In this document: positions 7,164 through 16,771 of the stretch, one piece after another
Layout of the letters: every line of letters begins with the position of its first letter
Position numbering within the stretch: position 1 is the stretch's first letter
Assembly (NCBI GenBank): GCA_023441055.1
Contig: JAEZQY010000047.1
Location: 186,001-250,000, forward strand
Origin: Bacillota bacterium
GTDB taxonomy: Bacteria > Bacillota > Bacilli > Paenibacillales > UBA4045
DNA length: 64,000 bases
Direction of reading: 5' to 3'
Position numbers and translations under genes: made by a program
Notes under the pieces: generated by a model
Told to the model about the DNA's origin: nothing
The model's input: the letters and a program-made list of their open reading frames with translations, nothing else
Database searches by the model: none

Positions 7164-7220
7164 CGTAGATCTTCCTCTCCTAAATTTTACGGTTCAAGCC
7201 TTCACCCAACCATAATGAGG

Positions 7221-8132
7221 TTAGATGCTCCATTCGTATGGGGTTTCCTGATAGACATAATAATTTAGCCAGTTGGAGAACAACAAATTCGCATGTGCCC
7301 GCCATGTTGAGCGCGGCAGCTTCGACGGATCATTATTCGGATAGTAATTAATCGGTATATCAATATCCATTCCCTTGCTCACATCCCGGTCATACTCATA
7401 CTTTAGTGACAGGGGGTCATACTCGGAGTGCCCGGTGACGAAGATCTGGCGGCCATCCCGTGTAGCGACAATATAGACACCGGAATCCTCAGATTCAGAC
7501 AGGATCACTAGCTCCGGCACCTTCTCAATATCCTCCTTACGCACTTCTGTATGGCGGGATTGCGGCACATAGAAGCTCTCGTCGAACCCGCGCAGGAGCT
7601 TCACATTCGGTTCGTTCACGACATGGGAGAATACGCCGAACATCTTCTGAGGGAGGCTGATCTTCGGAACACCATAATAATGGTATAGCCCCGCCTGCGC
7701 CCCCCAGCAGATGAAGAATGTGGAGGTGACACGTTCCTTGGCCCAGTCCATGATCTCCTTCAGCTCTTCCCAGTACGTGACCTCTTCATAGTCCAATTGC
7801 TCCACTGGCGCGCCAGTGATGATCATACCGTCAAAATATTGATGCTTCACATCCTCAAACGTCTTGTAGAACGCTTCAAGATGCTCCGATGACGTGTTCT
7901 TCGAAGTGTGTGACTTGGGATGGAGCAGTTCAAATTCCACCTGCAACGGCGTATTGGATAGCAGCCGCAGAATTTGGGTTTCCGTCGTAACCTTCGTGGG
8001 CATCAAATTCATGATCGCCACGCGCAGCGGTCGAATATCCTGATGGAAGGCTTCGGTCTCATCCATCGTGAATATATTTTCCTTCCCTAATACTTCCTTA
8101 GCTGGCAGTCCATCTGGAATCTTGATTGGCAT
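7221..8132 (-). CDS. metA: Homoserine O-acetyltransferase (MetA family)
   Basis: MetA activates homoserine with acyl-CoA, the first committed step to methionine. The 303-residue protein has the catalytic Cys142 in FFICWGAQAGLY and the His/Glu pair in VTGHSEYD. Residue 111 is Glu; in this family Glu111 is linked to acetyl-CoA and Gly111 to succinyl-CoA, so acetyl transfer is expected. The ATG at 8132 follows a perfect AAGGAGGT. The gene is preceded by a SAM riboswitch and followed by metI. Confidence 0.93.
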   Translation of the reverse strand: MPIKIPDGLPAKEVLGKENIFTMDETEAFHQDIRPLRVAIMNLMPTKVTTETQILRLLSNTPLQVEFELLHPKSHTSKNTSSEHLEAFYKTFEDVKHQYFDGMIITGAPVEQLDYEEVTYWEELKEIMDWAKERVTSTFFICWGAQAGLYHYYGVPKISLPQKMFGVFSHVVNEPNVKLLRGFDESFYVPQSRHTEVRKEDIEKVPELVILSESEDSGVYIVATRDGRQIFVTGHSEYDPLSLKYEYDRDVSKGMDIDIPINYYPNNDPSKLPRSTWRAHANLLFSNWLNYYVYQETPYEWSI

Positions 8133-8158
8133 GTCATCTACCTCCTTCATATCATAAC

Positions 8159-8333
8159 AAAAGGGAACCCTCCCGATGCAGAAAGGTCCCCTTAAATAAA
8201 TTGGCCTCTCTCATCTCTCGAGAACGAAACGTTCTCGCAAGAATTAGCACCGTGCATCCGCTTAAAATAGCGATCGCGACTGTCGGTTGCCGGGTTTCAT
8301 CGGGCTGGTCCCTCCACCTGCTCTTGATAAGAG
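8159..8333 (-). promoter_or_regulatory. SAM-I (S-box) riboswitch controlling metA-metI
   Basis: The minus strand carries the S-box hallmarks in order: CTCTTATCAAGAG, GGTGGAGGGACCAGCCC, GATGAAACCCGGCAACC, then GGTGCTAATTC, and GATGAGAG closing the P1 helix with CTCTTATC. The aptamer runs from 8333 to 8208. A terminator follows, with arms 8185-8193 and 8161-8169 and a short U run. When SAM is plentiful the terminator should form and shut off metA-metI. Confidence 0.96.
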
Positions 8334-8364
8334 TAAACAATCATATTCAATTTGTAATAATACT

Positions 8365-8393
8365 AATGTAAACCAATTCTGCATGCGCGTCAA
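8365..8393 (-). promoter_or_regulatory. Promoter of the metA-metI operon
   Basis: TTGACG (8388-8393) and TACATT (8365-8370) on the minus strand are 17 bp apart, about 30 bp before the riboswitch begins. Confidence 0.5.
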
Positions 8394-8400
8394 GGCTGTC

Positions 8401-8429
8401 TTGAAACAGATTTTACCTAGCGGTATACT
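8401..8429 (+). promoter_or_regulatory. Promoter of corA
   Basis: TTGAAA (8401-8406) and TATACT (8424-8429) are exactly 17 bp apart, both close to SigA consensus, 50 bp upstream of the corA start. It is back to back with the metA promoter. Confidence 0.7.
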
Positions 8430-8478
8430 TAGTTCAACATTATTCTCCCAGCTAGATGGAATGAAGGAGGAGAAACCA

Positions 8479-9414
8479 TTGAAAGTAAGATTAGTAAATA
8501 ATGGCGTATTCACGAACATTGATGATGTACAGGTCACGTTGAATCGCCCCGATGATGGTTTCTACTGGATCGACGCAGATGTCTCAGATATGGAGGTGCT
8601 CGTTCCCCTATTTCAGCTGCATGAGCTTGCCGTGGAAGATATGCTGCACGAGGAAGAGCAGCGTCCGAAGATAGAAATTTACGACAATCACTACTTCATC
8701 GTGATTAACAGCATTCGCTACGATGATGAAGAGATTTTCTTACGCGTGTTGAACATCTTCCTGGGTGGTCACTACATTATTACACTCACAAGACAGAAGA
8801 TTAATGAGATACGCACAATCAAGCCCGTATTATGGGAAGAGAAAGTAAACACGTCAGATCGGTTCTTATACCATCTTGTTGATCTTGTCGTCGACAATTA
8901 CTTCTTGGTCAGTGATCGGATTGACGTACGGATCGAGAAGCTCGAAGAGGATATTCTCGTGCATACCAAGAAATCACATCTCAGCGAGATAATTGGCTTA
9001 CGAAGTGAGATACTATGGCTGAGGAAGGTCCTTATCCCCCAGAAGGATCTGGTCATGATCCTGAATAAACGAGAATTGAAATTAATCAATGATCAGCTGC
9101 AGAAGTATTTTGGCGATATCTATGAGAATGCTGTGAAGATCGTCGAAACCTTCGAGACATTCCGAGATCTAATGGGCAATCTGCGCGAAGCCTACCAGTC
9201 CAGCCTAGCCAACCGGGCTAACGAGATCATGCGTGTGTTCACTGCGCTGACCACCATCTTCATGCCGCTGACTTTCATAACCGGTATATATGGGATGAAT
9301 TTTGATCATATTCCACTGCTGCACGAAACGTATGGCAATTATATTGTAATTGGTTCAATGGTGCTTGTTGGACTTTCGATGTTCTTCCTATTCCGCAAGA
9401 AAGGTTGGTTATAA
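8479..9414 (+). CDS. corA: CorA family magnesium/divalent cation transporter
   Basis: CorA proteins are pentameric channels importing Mg2+ (or Co2+, Ni2+). This 311-residue protein has the long acidic, helical cytoplasmic domain and two C-terminal membrane segments, with the diagnostic YGMNF (GMN) motif just after the first. It ends in a short basic tail, FRKKGWL. I chose the TTG at 8479 because AAGGAGGAG lies 6 nt upstream. cvfC follows after 3 bp, probably in one transcript. Confidence 0.9.
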   Translation: MKVRLVNNGVFTNIDDVQVTLNRPDDGFYWIDADVSDMEVLVPLFQLHELAVEDMLHEEEQRPKIEIYDNHYFIVINSIRYDDEEIFLRVLNIFLGGHYIITLTRQKINEIRTIKPVLWEEKVNTSDRFLYHLVDLVVDNYFLVSDRIDVRIEKLEEDILVHTKKSHLSEIIGLRSEILWLRKVLIPQKDLVMILNKRELKLINDQLQKYFGDIYENAVKIVETFETFRDLMGNLREAYQSSLANRANEIMRVFTALTTIFMPLTFITGIYGMNFDHIPLLHETYGNYIVIGSMVLVGLSMFFLFRKKGWL

Positions 9415-9417
9415 CGA

Positions 9418-10623
9418 ATGCGAATCTTATTTATCGAGCCGACACCTAGTCCTAACTCCATGAAGGTCAATTTGGATGTTCGACTGCCTGATGGTCTGAG
9501 ACTGACTTATACGTCCGATGACATAACCGAGCAGACCCCAGATCACATCCGCCGACTGCTGGATATCCCTGGCGTCGCATCTGTCTTCCACGCAGCAGAT
9601 TTCATAGCGGTCGATCGTGAACCGAAGGCGGATTGGCAGGCGATCTTGTCTGCGGTCCGGCAAGTGTATGGACAAGATAACGAGGAGCTTACGACACCTG
9701 CGGCTATGGCGACTAATCAAGCGACCGGCGGCCAGACATCCGACCAGGTTTCCGACCAGGAGGGTGATCGCACAGCAGCAGGTGAAGCGGCTCCCAGCGA
9801 CCACTTCGGCGAAGCCCAGGTGTTCATCCAGACCTTCCGCGGCATCCCCCTGCAAATCAGAGTCCAATCGGATTCACAGGAGGAACGCATAGCCATGCCT
9901 GCCCGCTTCATCGATGCGGCGATGAACGCACAATACGGCTCACCTAATCTGATCAAGGAGCGAGTCTTGAATGAAGCGGGCGTACGCTATGGTGAGCGCA
10001 AGGAGATCGCCGAGCAGGTACTGCAGGAGCTTGATGCCGCATACGATAACGAACGTCTCGAGCACCTGATCGCGGTTGCACTGGCCATGGAAGTGCCTAG
10101 TCTCCCGGAACAGCCTGAGGTGAAGGAGCTCGCACGTAAGCTGGAAGACCCGGATTGGAAGGTGCGCTTCGGCGCGTTGGAGAAGCTGAAGCCAGAGCTG
10201 GAACATCTGGAGCTAATTGAGAAGGCATTAACAGACAGCAACTTCTCGATTCGCCGGCTGGCGACCGTCTATCTGGGCGATATCCAAGAGCCAGACGTAT
10301 TCCCGCTGCTGTATAAGATGCTGCAGGATCCCTCTGCATCCGTGCGACGCACAGCCGGAGATTGTCTGTCCGACATCGGCGATCCTGATGCAATCCCGCC
10401 AATGATGAACGCACTGCGCGACCCATCGAAGATCGTCCGCTGGCGTGCGGCGCGTTACCTATACGAGGTTGGGGACGAGACGGCGCTCGAAGCGCTCAAG
10501 GCTGCCGAGCAGGAGCCAGAGTTCGAGGTCCGCATGCAAATCCAATACGCCATCGCTCGAATAGAGGGCGGCGAGGAGGCTGCCGGCTCTGTCTGGCAGC
10601 AGATGACGCGCAGAGACCGGTAA
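9418..10623 (+). CDS. cvfC: Conserved virulence factor C-like (Nfu_N and HEAT repeats)
   Basis: This 401-residue cytoplasmic protein matches the CvfC/YpgR family. Residues 1-85 look like an Nfu/NifU N-terminal domain (starting MRILFIEPTPSPNSMK). About 90-130 is a Gln/Thr/Asp-rich linker. About 135-225 is the family's central domain. About 235-395 are HEAT-like repeats, with motifs such as DPDWKVRFGALEKL and DPSASVRRTAGDCL. It lacks the Nfu cysteine domain. CvfC influences virulence in Staphylococcus, but the biochemical role is unknown. It starts 3 bp after corA. Confidence 0.8.
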   Translation: MRILFIEPTPSPNSMKVNLDVRLPDGLRLTYTSDDITEQTPDHIRRLLDIPGVASVFHAADFIAVDREPKADWQAILSAVRQVYGQDNEELTTPAAMATNQATGGQTSDQVSDQEGDRTAAGEAAPSDHFGEAQVFIQTFRGIPLQIRVQSDSQEERIAMPARFIDAAMNAQYGSPNLIKERVLNEAGVRYGERKEIAEQVLQELDAAYDNERLEHLIAVALAMEVPSLPEQPEVKELARKLEDPDWKVRFGALEKLKPELEHLELIEKALTDSNFSIRRLATVYLGDIQEPDVFPLLYKMLQDPSASVRRTAGDCLSDIGDPDAIPPMMNALRDPSKIVRWRAARYLYEVGDETALEALKAAEQEPEFEVRMQIQYAIARIEGGEEAAGSVWQQMTRRDR

Positions 10624-10655
10624 ATTTGACCAACTTGTGAAGCACTCTGCTGGTG

Positions 10656-10717
10656 ACACAGTTCTGTCATCGCTATGACAATAAACCGTCATACGATGAA
10701 CATGAACTGTGTTTTTT
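10656..10717 (+). terminator. Terminator after corA-cvfC
   Basis: The outer arms 10656-10664 and 10704-10712 are perfect 9-bp complements, with an inner hairpin TGTCAT/ATGACA in the loop. GTTTTTTATTTT follows. The long loop makes it unusual, but the T run is clear. Confidence 0.6.
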
Positions 10718-10763
10718 ATTTTGTATACTATTAATAGAAACTAGAAAGCCGCATGACTGCATG

Positions 10764-10779
10764 TGTGAAATTAATCACA
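10764..10779 (+). promoter_or_regulatory. Perfect TGTGA-N6-TCACA dyad upstream of cydA (Fnr- or Rex-type)
   Basis: TGTGAAATTAATCACA is an exact TGTGA-N6-TCACA palindrome, the consensus of the Fnr/Crp family, and is also close to Rex operators (TTGTGAA-N4-TTCACAA). It ends 42 bp before the cydA start. A TATACT at 10724-10729 could be the -10 of a promoter upstream; if so the dyad lies in the transcribed leader, which favours a repressor such as Rex. Redox control of cydABDC by Rex is established in Bacillus. Confidence 0.6.
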
Positions 10780-10821
10780 ACTTCGTCACAATTCAACTTG
10801 AAGAAAGCGAGGCTGCAAGCA

Positions 10822-12246
10822 ATGGAAGTAGTAGAATTGGCGCGTATTCAATTCGCCGTAACGACCCTATTTCATTATATTTACGTACCGATCTCCATTG
10901 GGCTATCTCTGTTAATCGCAATTATGGAGACGATGTATGTCCGTAAGAAGGATGAGAAATATAAACAGATGGCTAAGTTCTGGGGGACCTTCCTCCTGAT
11001 CAACTTCGCTGTCGGAATTGTAACAGGCATTCTGCAGGAATTCCAATTCGGTATGAATTGGTCGGACTTCTCTCGATTTATCGGTGATATCTTCGGCACA
11101 CCGCTCGCCATCGAAGCGCTGCTTGCCTTCTTCCTGGAGTCGACCTTTATCGGATTATGGGTATTCGGCTGGGATCGCTTATCCAAGCGTGTGCATCTGG
11201 CATCGATGTGGCTCGTCGCAATCGGCACGATTCTATCCGCACTGTGGATTCTCGCAGCGAACTCCTTCATGCAGCGCCCAGTCGGCTACACCATTACGAA
11301 TGGCCGCGCGGAGATGACTGATCTAGGCGCACTGCTGACGAATGGTCAATTGTTATGGGAGTTCCCGCATACCGTATTCGCGGCGTTCGCCACCGGCGCC
11401 TTCCTGGTCATGGGAATTAGTGCTTACTACCTGATGAAGCGTAAGGAATTTACCTTCTTCAAGAGCTCCTTTATCATCGCGGCTATTATCGCGCTGATCT
11501 CTTCCTCGGCTGTCGCTTACTTCGGACACGGCCAAGCGAAGTATCTGGTGCATACACAGCCGATGAAGATGGCAGCCAGTGAGGGGCTGTGGCATACGAG
11601 TGATGATCCGGCTCCATGGACGGTATTCGCTGTCATTGATACCGATGAGAAGGTCAATTCATTCGAGGTCAAGATTCCTTATATGTTAAGCTTCTTATCC
11701 TATGGCACATTAGATGGCGCTGTCCCGGGGATGTATGAATTGCAAGCCCAATATGAGGAACAATATGGACCTGGGAATTATATCCCGCCCGTCAAGACAA
11801 CGTTCTGGAGCTTCCGTATTATGGTCGGCGCTGGATCGCTCATGATTGTATTGGCGCTGTACGGTGTGTTCCTGGCATGGCGCCGCAAGCTGGAAGCGCC
11901 TCGGCCGATCTATTGGAAGATCATGATCGGCGCGATCTCTCTACCGTTCATTGCCAATTCCGCGGGCTGGATTATGACTGAGATCGGCAGGCAGCCTTGG
12001 ACCGTATTCGGTCTGCTGACTACAGAGGATTCGGTCTCGCCAAGTGTTACTTCTGGAGAAGTGCTATTCTCCCTGGTCGCCTTCTCTACGGTGTACCTAG
12101 TTCTGCTCTTCGTTATGGCGTACTTGTTCATTCGGACGATCCGCAAGGGTCCATCGATAAGCGATACGCATCAGGACGATCCGATTCTAGACCCCTATAA
12201 TGAACTTGCTAGTGAAGCTGGAGGTGCGCGGAATGTCTCTGAATGA
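10822..12246 (+). CDS. cydA: Cytochrome bd ubiquinol/menaquinol oxidase subunit I
   Basis: CydA carries the three haems of the high-affinity terminal oxidase and oxidises quinol. The 474-residue protein has about nine membrane helices, the N-terminal LARIQFAVTTLFHYIYVP with a haem-ligand His, and the GRQPWTVFGLL motif. Its Q-loop is short, as in Bacillus. I placed the start at the ATG at 10822, where the conserved N-terminus begins; GCGAGG upstream is a modest ribosome site. cydB overlaps the end by 14 nt. Confidence 0.95.
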   Translation: MEVVELARIQFAVTTLFHYIYVPISIGLSLLIAIMETMYVRKKDEKYKQMAKFWGTFLLINFAVGIVTGILQEFQFGMNWSDFSRFIGDIFGTPLAIEALLAFFLESTFIGLWVFGWDRLSKRVHLASMWLVAIGTILSALWILAANSFMQRPVGYTITNGRAEMTDLGALLTNGQLLWEFPHTVFAAFATGAFLVMGISAYYLMKRKEFTFFKSSFIIAAIIALISSSAVAYFGHGQAKYLVHTQPMKMAASEGLWHTSDDPAPWTVFAVIDTDEKVNSFEVKIPYMLSFLSYGTLDGAVPGMYELQAQYEEQYGPGNYIPPVKTTFWSFRIMVGAGSLMIVLALYGVFLAWRRKLEAPRPIYWKIMIGAISLPFIANSAGWIMTEIGRQPWTVFGLLTTEDSVSPSVTSGEVLFSLVAFSTVYLVLLFVMAYLFIRTIRKGPSISDTHQDDPILDPYNELASEAGGARNVSE

Positions 12247-13246
12247 GTTATGGTTCCTATTAATTGCTGTCTTATTCGTCGGTTTCTTCTTCCTCGAAGG
12301 GTTCGACTTTGGGGTAGGTATGGCCTCTCGATTCATCTCGAAGAATGATACAGACCGCCGTGTCATGATCAATACGATCGGTCCATTCTGGGATGCGAAT
12401 GAGGTGTGGTTCATTACGGCTGCAGGCGCCATGTTCGCCGCCTTCCCACATTGGTATGCCACCATGTTCAGCGGATTCTACATCCCGTTCACGCTGCTGC
12501 TGCTCGTCCTGATTGCACGCGGAGTGGCCTTCGAGTTCCGAAGCAAGCTAACCGCGCCTGCGTGGCGCAAGGTGTGGGATATGTGCATACTACTAGGCAG
12601 CATGCTCCCTCCGCTATTCTTAGGCATCGTGTTCGCGGCGATGATCCGAGGCTTGCCAATCGGCAGTGATATGGAGATGCATGCAGGCATCCTGGATGTG
12701 TTCAATCCCTACACGATTATGGCGGGCATTGCCTTGACGGTGCTCTGTTATCTACATGGGCTGAATTTCCTTACGCTCCGTACAGACGGCGTTATCCGAG
12801 AGCGAGCTGGCCGCGCCGCGCGCAAGCTGCTGCCAATCCAGGCCGTTCTGCTAGTGATTCTAGTGGTCTGGACATATGCGGCGACCGACATCTTCGATCG
12901 GCGCGGACTCCTGCTGATGATCGCTGTGGCCCTCGGCGCAGGGAGCGTTCTGCTCATGGGTTATATGATGAAGCACAAGCGAGAGGGCTGGGCATTCGGA
13001 TTATCTGGCTTCCTCATTATTTTAACTATCGCTTCTTTCTTCATCGGGTTATTCCCGCGCGTGATGATCAGCTCTATCGATCACATCTATGATTTAACGT
13101 TGATGAATGCGGCATCAGGTCCGTATACGCTCAAGACAATGACCATTGTGTCGCTCATTATTCTGCCCTTCGTGCTCGGTTACCAGGCTTGGAGCTACTT
13201 CGTGTTCCATAAGCGTGTAAGCAGCAAGGATCATCTGGAATATTAA
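12233..13246 (+). CDS. cydB: Cytochrome bd oxidase subunit II
   Basis: CydB is the second core subunit of cytochrome bd. The 337-residue membrane protein has the conserved FFLEGFDFGVG at its N-terminus, followed by about eight hydrophobic helices. The ATG at 12233 has GGAGGT about 9 nt upstream, inside the end of cydA. Its stop overlaps the cydD start as TAATG, so the genes are translationally coupled. Confidence 0.95.
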   Translation: MSLNELWFLLIAVLFVGFFFLEGFDFGVGMASRFISKNDTDRRVMINTIGPFWDANEVWFITAAGAMFAAFPHWYATMFSGFYIPFTLLLLVLIARGVAFEFRSKLTAPAWRKVWDMCILLGSMLPPLFLGIVFAAMIRGLPIGSDMEMHAGILDVFNPYTIMAGIALTVLCYLHGLNFLTLRTDGVIRERAGRAARKLLPIQAVLLVILVVWTYAATDIFDRRGLLLMIAVALGAGSVLLMGYMMKHKREGWAFGLSGFLIILTIASFFIGLFPRVMISSIDHIYDLTLMNAASGPYTLKTMTIVSLIILPFVLGYQAWSYFVFHKRVSSKDHLEY

Positions 13247-14964
13247 TGGATAAGCGTTGGCTGCGTTACAGCGGATTCAAGCGAAGCTTCCTGGTGCTCG
13301 CTACGCTGTCTCTCCTGCAAGGGGCTGCCATCTTAGCGCAAGCGGTCAGTCTAGCTGCAAGCATCTCACATCTGTTCCAAGGTGATGCAGTGTCAGAGGC
13401 CGCTTACCCGCTTGCTGGATTTATCCTGGCTTATGTGATTCGCCAGCTCATCGTCTGGTTGCAGCGCAGACAGGCAGGCACACTTGCAGACCGCTCCAGT
13501 GCGACAGTGAGAAGCCAGCTGCTGGACAGTTTGTTCAAGCTGGGTCCACGTTATGCGGCCATGCAGGGCAGCGGCAAGCTGGTAACGCTCATCGCAGATG
13601 GTGTGCTTCGCTTCCGCCGCTACATGGAGCTCTCTGTCCCTCGCGCGCTTGATATGCTGCTCGTAACCGCCGCTGTCCTTGCCTATATTTATGTGCTGGA
13701 TCCGCTGTCAGGGTTCATCCTGACAGCGGCCATGCCGATATTGATCGGGTTCTTCATCCTGCTGGGGTTCGCTGCGCGTAAGCAAGCTGATAAGCAATGG
13801 CGCTCCTATCGCGTGCTGTCCCATCACTTCACCGATTCCTTGCGTGGCCTGGCAACGCTGAAGTTTCTGGGCCGAAGCCGCAGCCATGGCGATACGGTCG
13901 CTCGAGTTAGTGAGCAGTACCGCAAGGCCACAATGCGTACGCTGCGTGTTGCATTCACGTCCTCATTCGCGCTCGACTTCTTCAGCATGCTGTCCATCGC
14001 ATTCGTTGCAGTCGGCTTGGGACTGCGGCTGATCAATGGCCAGATCGGCTTCGAGGCTGCGCTCACGGTATTGATCCTGGCGCCGGATTACTTCCTGCCC
14101 GTCCGCAATTTAGGCACCGACTATCATGCAGGTCTCGATGGGAAGGAAGCCTATGAGGACATCCAGTCCATTATCACGGATGCAGCGAAGGCGCAAGACA
14201 TACAGGGGAACCCTCAATCTGCGGCGGCACCTGCTTCCAGCTCGATTGATCCATTCAGCATCAGCGATAATCCGATCATTCTCGAACCGATCACGGTGCT
14301 CGCCGACGATCAGAGCAGGCCGATACTGGAAGAGGTAGCGATCACACTGCGGCCGCAATCGAGGCGAATTGCCGTTGTTGGCGAGAGCGGCGCAGGCAAG
14401 TCAACCCTGCTGCAGGTGCTGAGCGAGCGGCTGAGTCCTGAACAGACCGCCTTCATACCGCAGCATCCCTATCTGTTCAGCCTGTCTCTGGCGGATAACA
14501 TCCGATTCTACGAGCCTCAGGCGTCAGATGAGGCAATCGCACAGGTGATCCGTCAGGTCGGACTCGCGGAGCTCGTCGACAATCTTCCTCATGGCATCAA
14601 CGAACGGATTGGGGAAGGCGGCCGCGCGCTTAGCGGCGGCCAGGCGCAGCGCGTAGCCTTAGCTCGCGCGCTGATCGGCAATCGTCCGATTCTCCTGTTC
14701 GATGAGCCCACCGCTCATCTGGACATTGAAACCGAATGGGAATTGAAGCAGACGATGCTCGCAGCCTGGCAGGATCAGCGCGTCATCATGGCGACCCATC
14801 GCATGCACTGGATGCGCGAGATGGATGAGATCTGGGTGCTTGATCGCGGTAGACTAGTAGAGCTGGGTACTCATGAGCAGCTGCTCCAGCTGGGACAGGT
14901 TTACGCCCGGCTGTATCATGCACAGACGAGAGGAGGGATTCAGCATGAGCAAGCGAAGCACTGA
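13246..14964 (+). CDS. cydD: Thiol reductant ABC exporter subunit CydD
   Basis: This half-transporter (572 residues) pairs with the next gene to export cysteine or glutathione, needed for assembly of cytochrome bd. It has an N-terminal six-helix membrane domain (about 15-280). The ATPase domain (about 345-560) has Walker A GESGAGKST, signature LSGGQAQRVALARAL and Walker B ILLFDEP. The stretch 290-325 is a poorly conserved linker. CydC and CydD names are swapped between organisms; I follow the order in which CydD comes first. Confidence 0.88.
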   Translation: MDKRWLRYSGFKRSFLVLATLSLLQGAAILAQAVSLAASISHLFQGDAVSEAAYPLAGFILAYVIRQLIVWLQRRQAGTLADRSSATVRSQLLDSLFKLGPRYAAMQGSGKLVTLIADGVLRFRRYMELSVPRALDMLLVTAAVLAYIYVLDPLSGFILTAAMPILIGFFILLGFAARKQADKQWRSYRVLSHHFTDSLRGLATLKFLGRSRSHGDTVARVSEQYRKATMRTLRVAFTSSFALDFFSMLSIAFVAVGLGLRLINGQIGFEAALTVLILAPDYFLPVRNLGTDYHAGLDGKEAYEDIQSIITDAAKAQDIQGNPQSAAAPASSSIDPFSISDNPIILEPITVLADDQSRPILEEVAITLRPQSRRIAVVGESGAGKSTLLQVLSERLSPEQTAFIPQHPYLFSLSLADNIRFYEPQASDEAIAQVIRQVGLAELVDNLPHGINERIGEGGRALSGGQAQRVALARALIGNRPILLFDEPTAHLDIETEWELKQTMLAAWQDQRVIMATHRMHWMREMDEIWVLDRGRLVELGTHEQLLQLGQVYARLYHAQTRGGIQHEQAKH

Positions 14965-16711
14965 ACGGCGCGCGCTATTGGGCTGGGTTCTCCCCTATGT
15001 GCGTCAATACTTCCATCGCTATGGGGCAGCCGCAATAATCGGGACACTTGCCGTCTCCAGCGCCGCCGCGCTGCTATTCACTTCCGGCTATCTCATCTCG
15101 CGATCCGCGTTAAGACCGGAGAATATTCTGATGGTCTATGTCCCGATCGTGCTCGTCCGTACCTTCGGCTTCAGCAAGGCGATTCTGCAATATGTTGAAC
15201 GCTTAATTGGACATGATGCTGTCTTGCGTACCTTGTCCAAGCTTCGCATCAGATTGTATCAGGTACTCGAGCCTCAAGCCTTATTCCTGCGATCCCGGTT
15301 CCGAACCGGCGACTTGCTCGGTCTATTGGCAGAGGATATCGAGCAGCTGCAGAATGCCTATCTACGCGTTATTCTGCCATCGATCTGCTCGCTTCTGCTG
15401 TACGGAGGCGGAATCGCGCTCCTGGGCCAATTCGATGTCGCATTCGCCATCATGATGGCAGCCTATTGCGGCCTCCTGCTGTTCCTTGCACCGCTCGCCT
15501 CTCTGGCGGTCACCTACAAGAAGCAGCGAGCACTAAAAGCGGAGCGCGCCACAACCTATCAGGTGCTGACAGACGGACTATTCGGCATGAGAGACTGGCT
15601 GCTAAGCGGCAGGAGCAAGAGCTTCCTGTCTGCCTTCCAACAGCAGCAGCTGGCTGAGTCTAAGCTTGATGGGCAGCTGCGACAGTCCGAATGGCGCAGA
15701 AGCTGGTTATACCAATGTCTAATCGGTATCGGAGTTGCATGGCTCGTATGGTGGGCCGGTGATAGGGCAGCTGCTGGACATATCGAAGCGACCTGGATCG
15801 CGGCGTTCAGTCTGACTGCCTTCCCGATTATGGAAGCATTCGTCAGATCGGCAGAAGCCATCGTGCGATTGCCTGAGTATCAGGATTCGCTGATCAGGCT
15901 TCAAGAGGTAGAAAATGCATCCACATATACGAATCATCTGGATGAGCATGACGCTGCGGCAGTGTCAGTAACAACCGTCCCCACTGAGGTCACACTGTCA
16001 GTGACAAGCGTCTGCTGCCGCTACTCACCTGAGGCGCCGTGGACGCTTCGCGACTTCAGCTTGCACGCCGCGCCCGGACAGCGGATTGCCATTCTCGGCC
16101 GCAGCGGCGCAGGTAAGAGCACCTTGCTCCATCTGATCCAAGGCGCGCTGAAGCCCGATGGAGGCGAGGTTCTAGTGGACGGCAAGCCGATTGCCAGCTA
16201 TCCAGATCCTGCTCGAGTCTTCGCCGTGCTCAACCAACAGCCCTATCTATTCGATACGACCGTAGCGAACAACATCCTGCTCGGCAAGCCGAAAGCCACA
16301 ATGGAGAAGGTGCAATGGGCCGCTCAGCAGGCCGGCATCGCTGACTTGATCGAGTCACTTCCGGCAGGCTATCAGACACGTATGGAGGAGACTGGGCAGC
16401 GCTTCTCAGGCGGTGAACGTCAGCGAGTAGCGCTGGCGCGCATCCTATTGCAGAACGCGCCGATCGTCTTGCTGGATGAACCGACTGTAGGTCTCGATCC
16501 AATTACGGAACGAGACCTGATGACTACAGTCATGCAAACATTGTCCGACAAGACGCTCATCTGGGTGACGCATCATCTATATGGTCTGGAACAGATGGAT
16601 GAGATCATCTTCCTGGACCAAGGGGAGGTCCTCATGCGTGGCAGCCATACGGAGCTGATGTCGACAGAGCCGCGGTATCGCCGACTATACCTGCTGGATT
16701 GCCCTGCCTGA
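14945..16711 (+). CDS. cydC: Thiol reductant ABC exporter subunit CydC
   Basis: The second half-transporter of 588 residues has a membrane domain (about 15-310) and an ATPase domain (about 350-580) with Walker A GRSGAGKST, signature FSGGERQRVALARIL and Walker B IVLLDEPT. AGGAGG lies 8 nt before the ATG at 14945, within the last codons of cydD; the genes overlap by 20 nt. It is the last gene of cydABDC. Confidence 0.88.
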   Translation: MSKRSTERRALLGWVLPYVRQYFHRYGAAAIIGTLAVSSAAALLFTSGYLISRSALRPENILMVYVPIVLVRTFGFSKAILQYVERLIGHDAVLRTLSKLRIRLYQVLEPQALFLRSRFRTGDLLGLLAEDIEQLQNAYLRVILPSICSLLLYGGGIALLGQFDVAFAIMMAAYCGLLLFLAPLASLAVTYKKQRALKAERATTYQVLTDGLFGMRDWLLSGRSKSFLSAFQQQQLAESKLDGQLRQSEWRRSWLYQCLIGIGVAWLVWWAGDRAAAGHIEATWIAAFSLTAFPIMEAFVRSAEAIVRLPEYQDSLIRLQEVENASTYTNHLDEHDAAAVSVTTVPTEVTLSVTSVCCRYSPEAPWTLRDFSLHAAPGQRIAILGRSGAGKSTLLHLIQGALKPDGGEVLVDGKPIASYPDPARVFAVLNQQPYLFDTTVANNILLGKPKATMEKVQWAAQQAGIADLIESLPAGYQTRMEETGQRFSGGERQRVALARILLQNAPIVLLDEPTVGLDPITERDLMTTVMQTLSDKTLIWVTHHLYGLEQMDEIIFLDQGEVLMRGSHTELMSTEPRYRRLYLLDCPA

Positions 16712-16735
16712 ATGGTCAAATCACTTGTCTTGTTC

Positions 16736-16771
16736 AGCCGCCGTCTGAGCCGTTCGATCTCAGAGGCGGCT
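16736..16771. terminator. Hairpin between convergent cydC and HRDC genes
   Basis: Arms 16736-16749 and 16759-16771 pair over 13 bp with one bulged base. There is no long T run on either strand. Its position between the cydC stop and the oppositely oriented HRDC gene suggests a shared transcript end. Confidence 0.5.
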
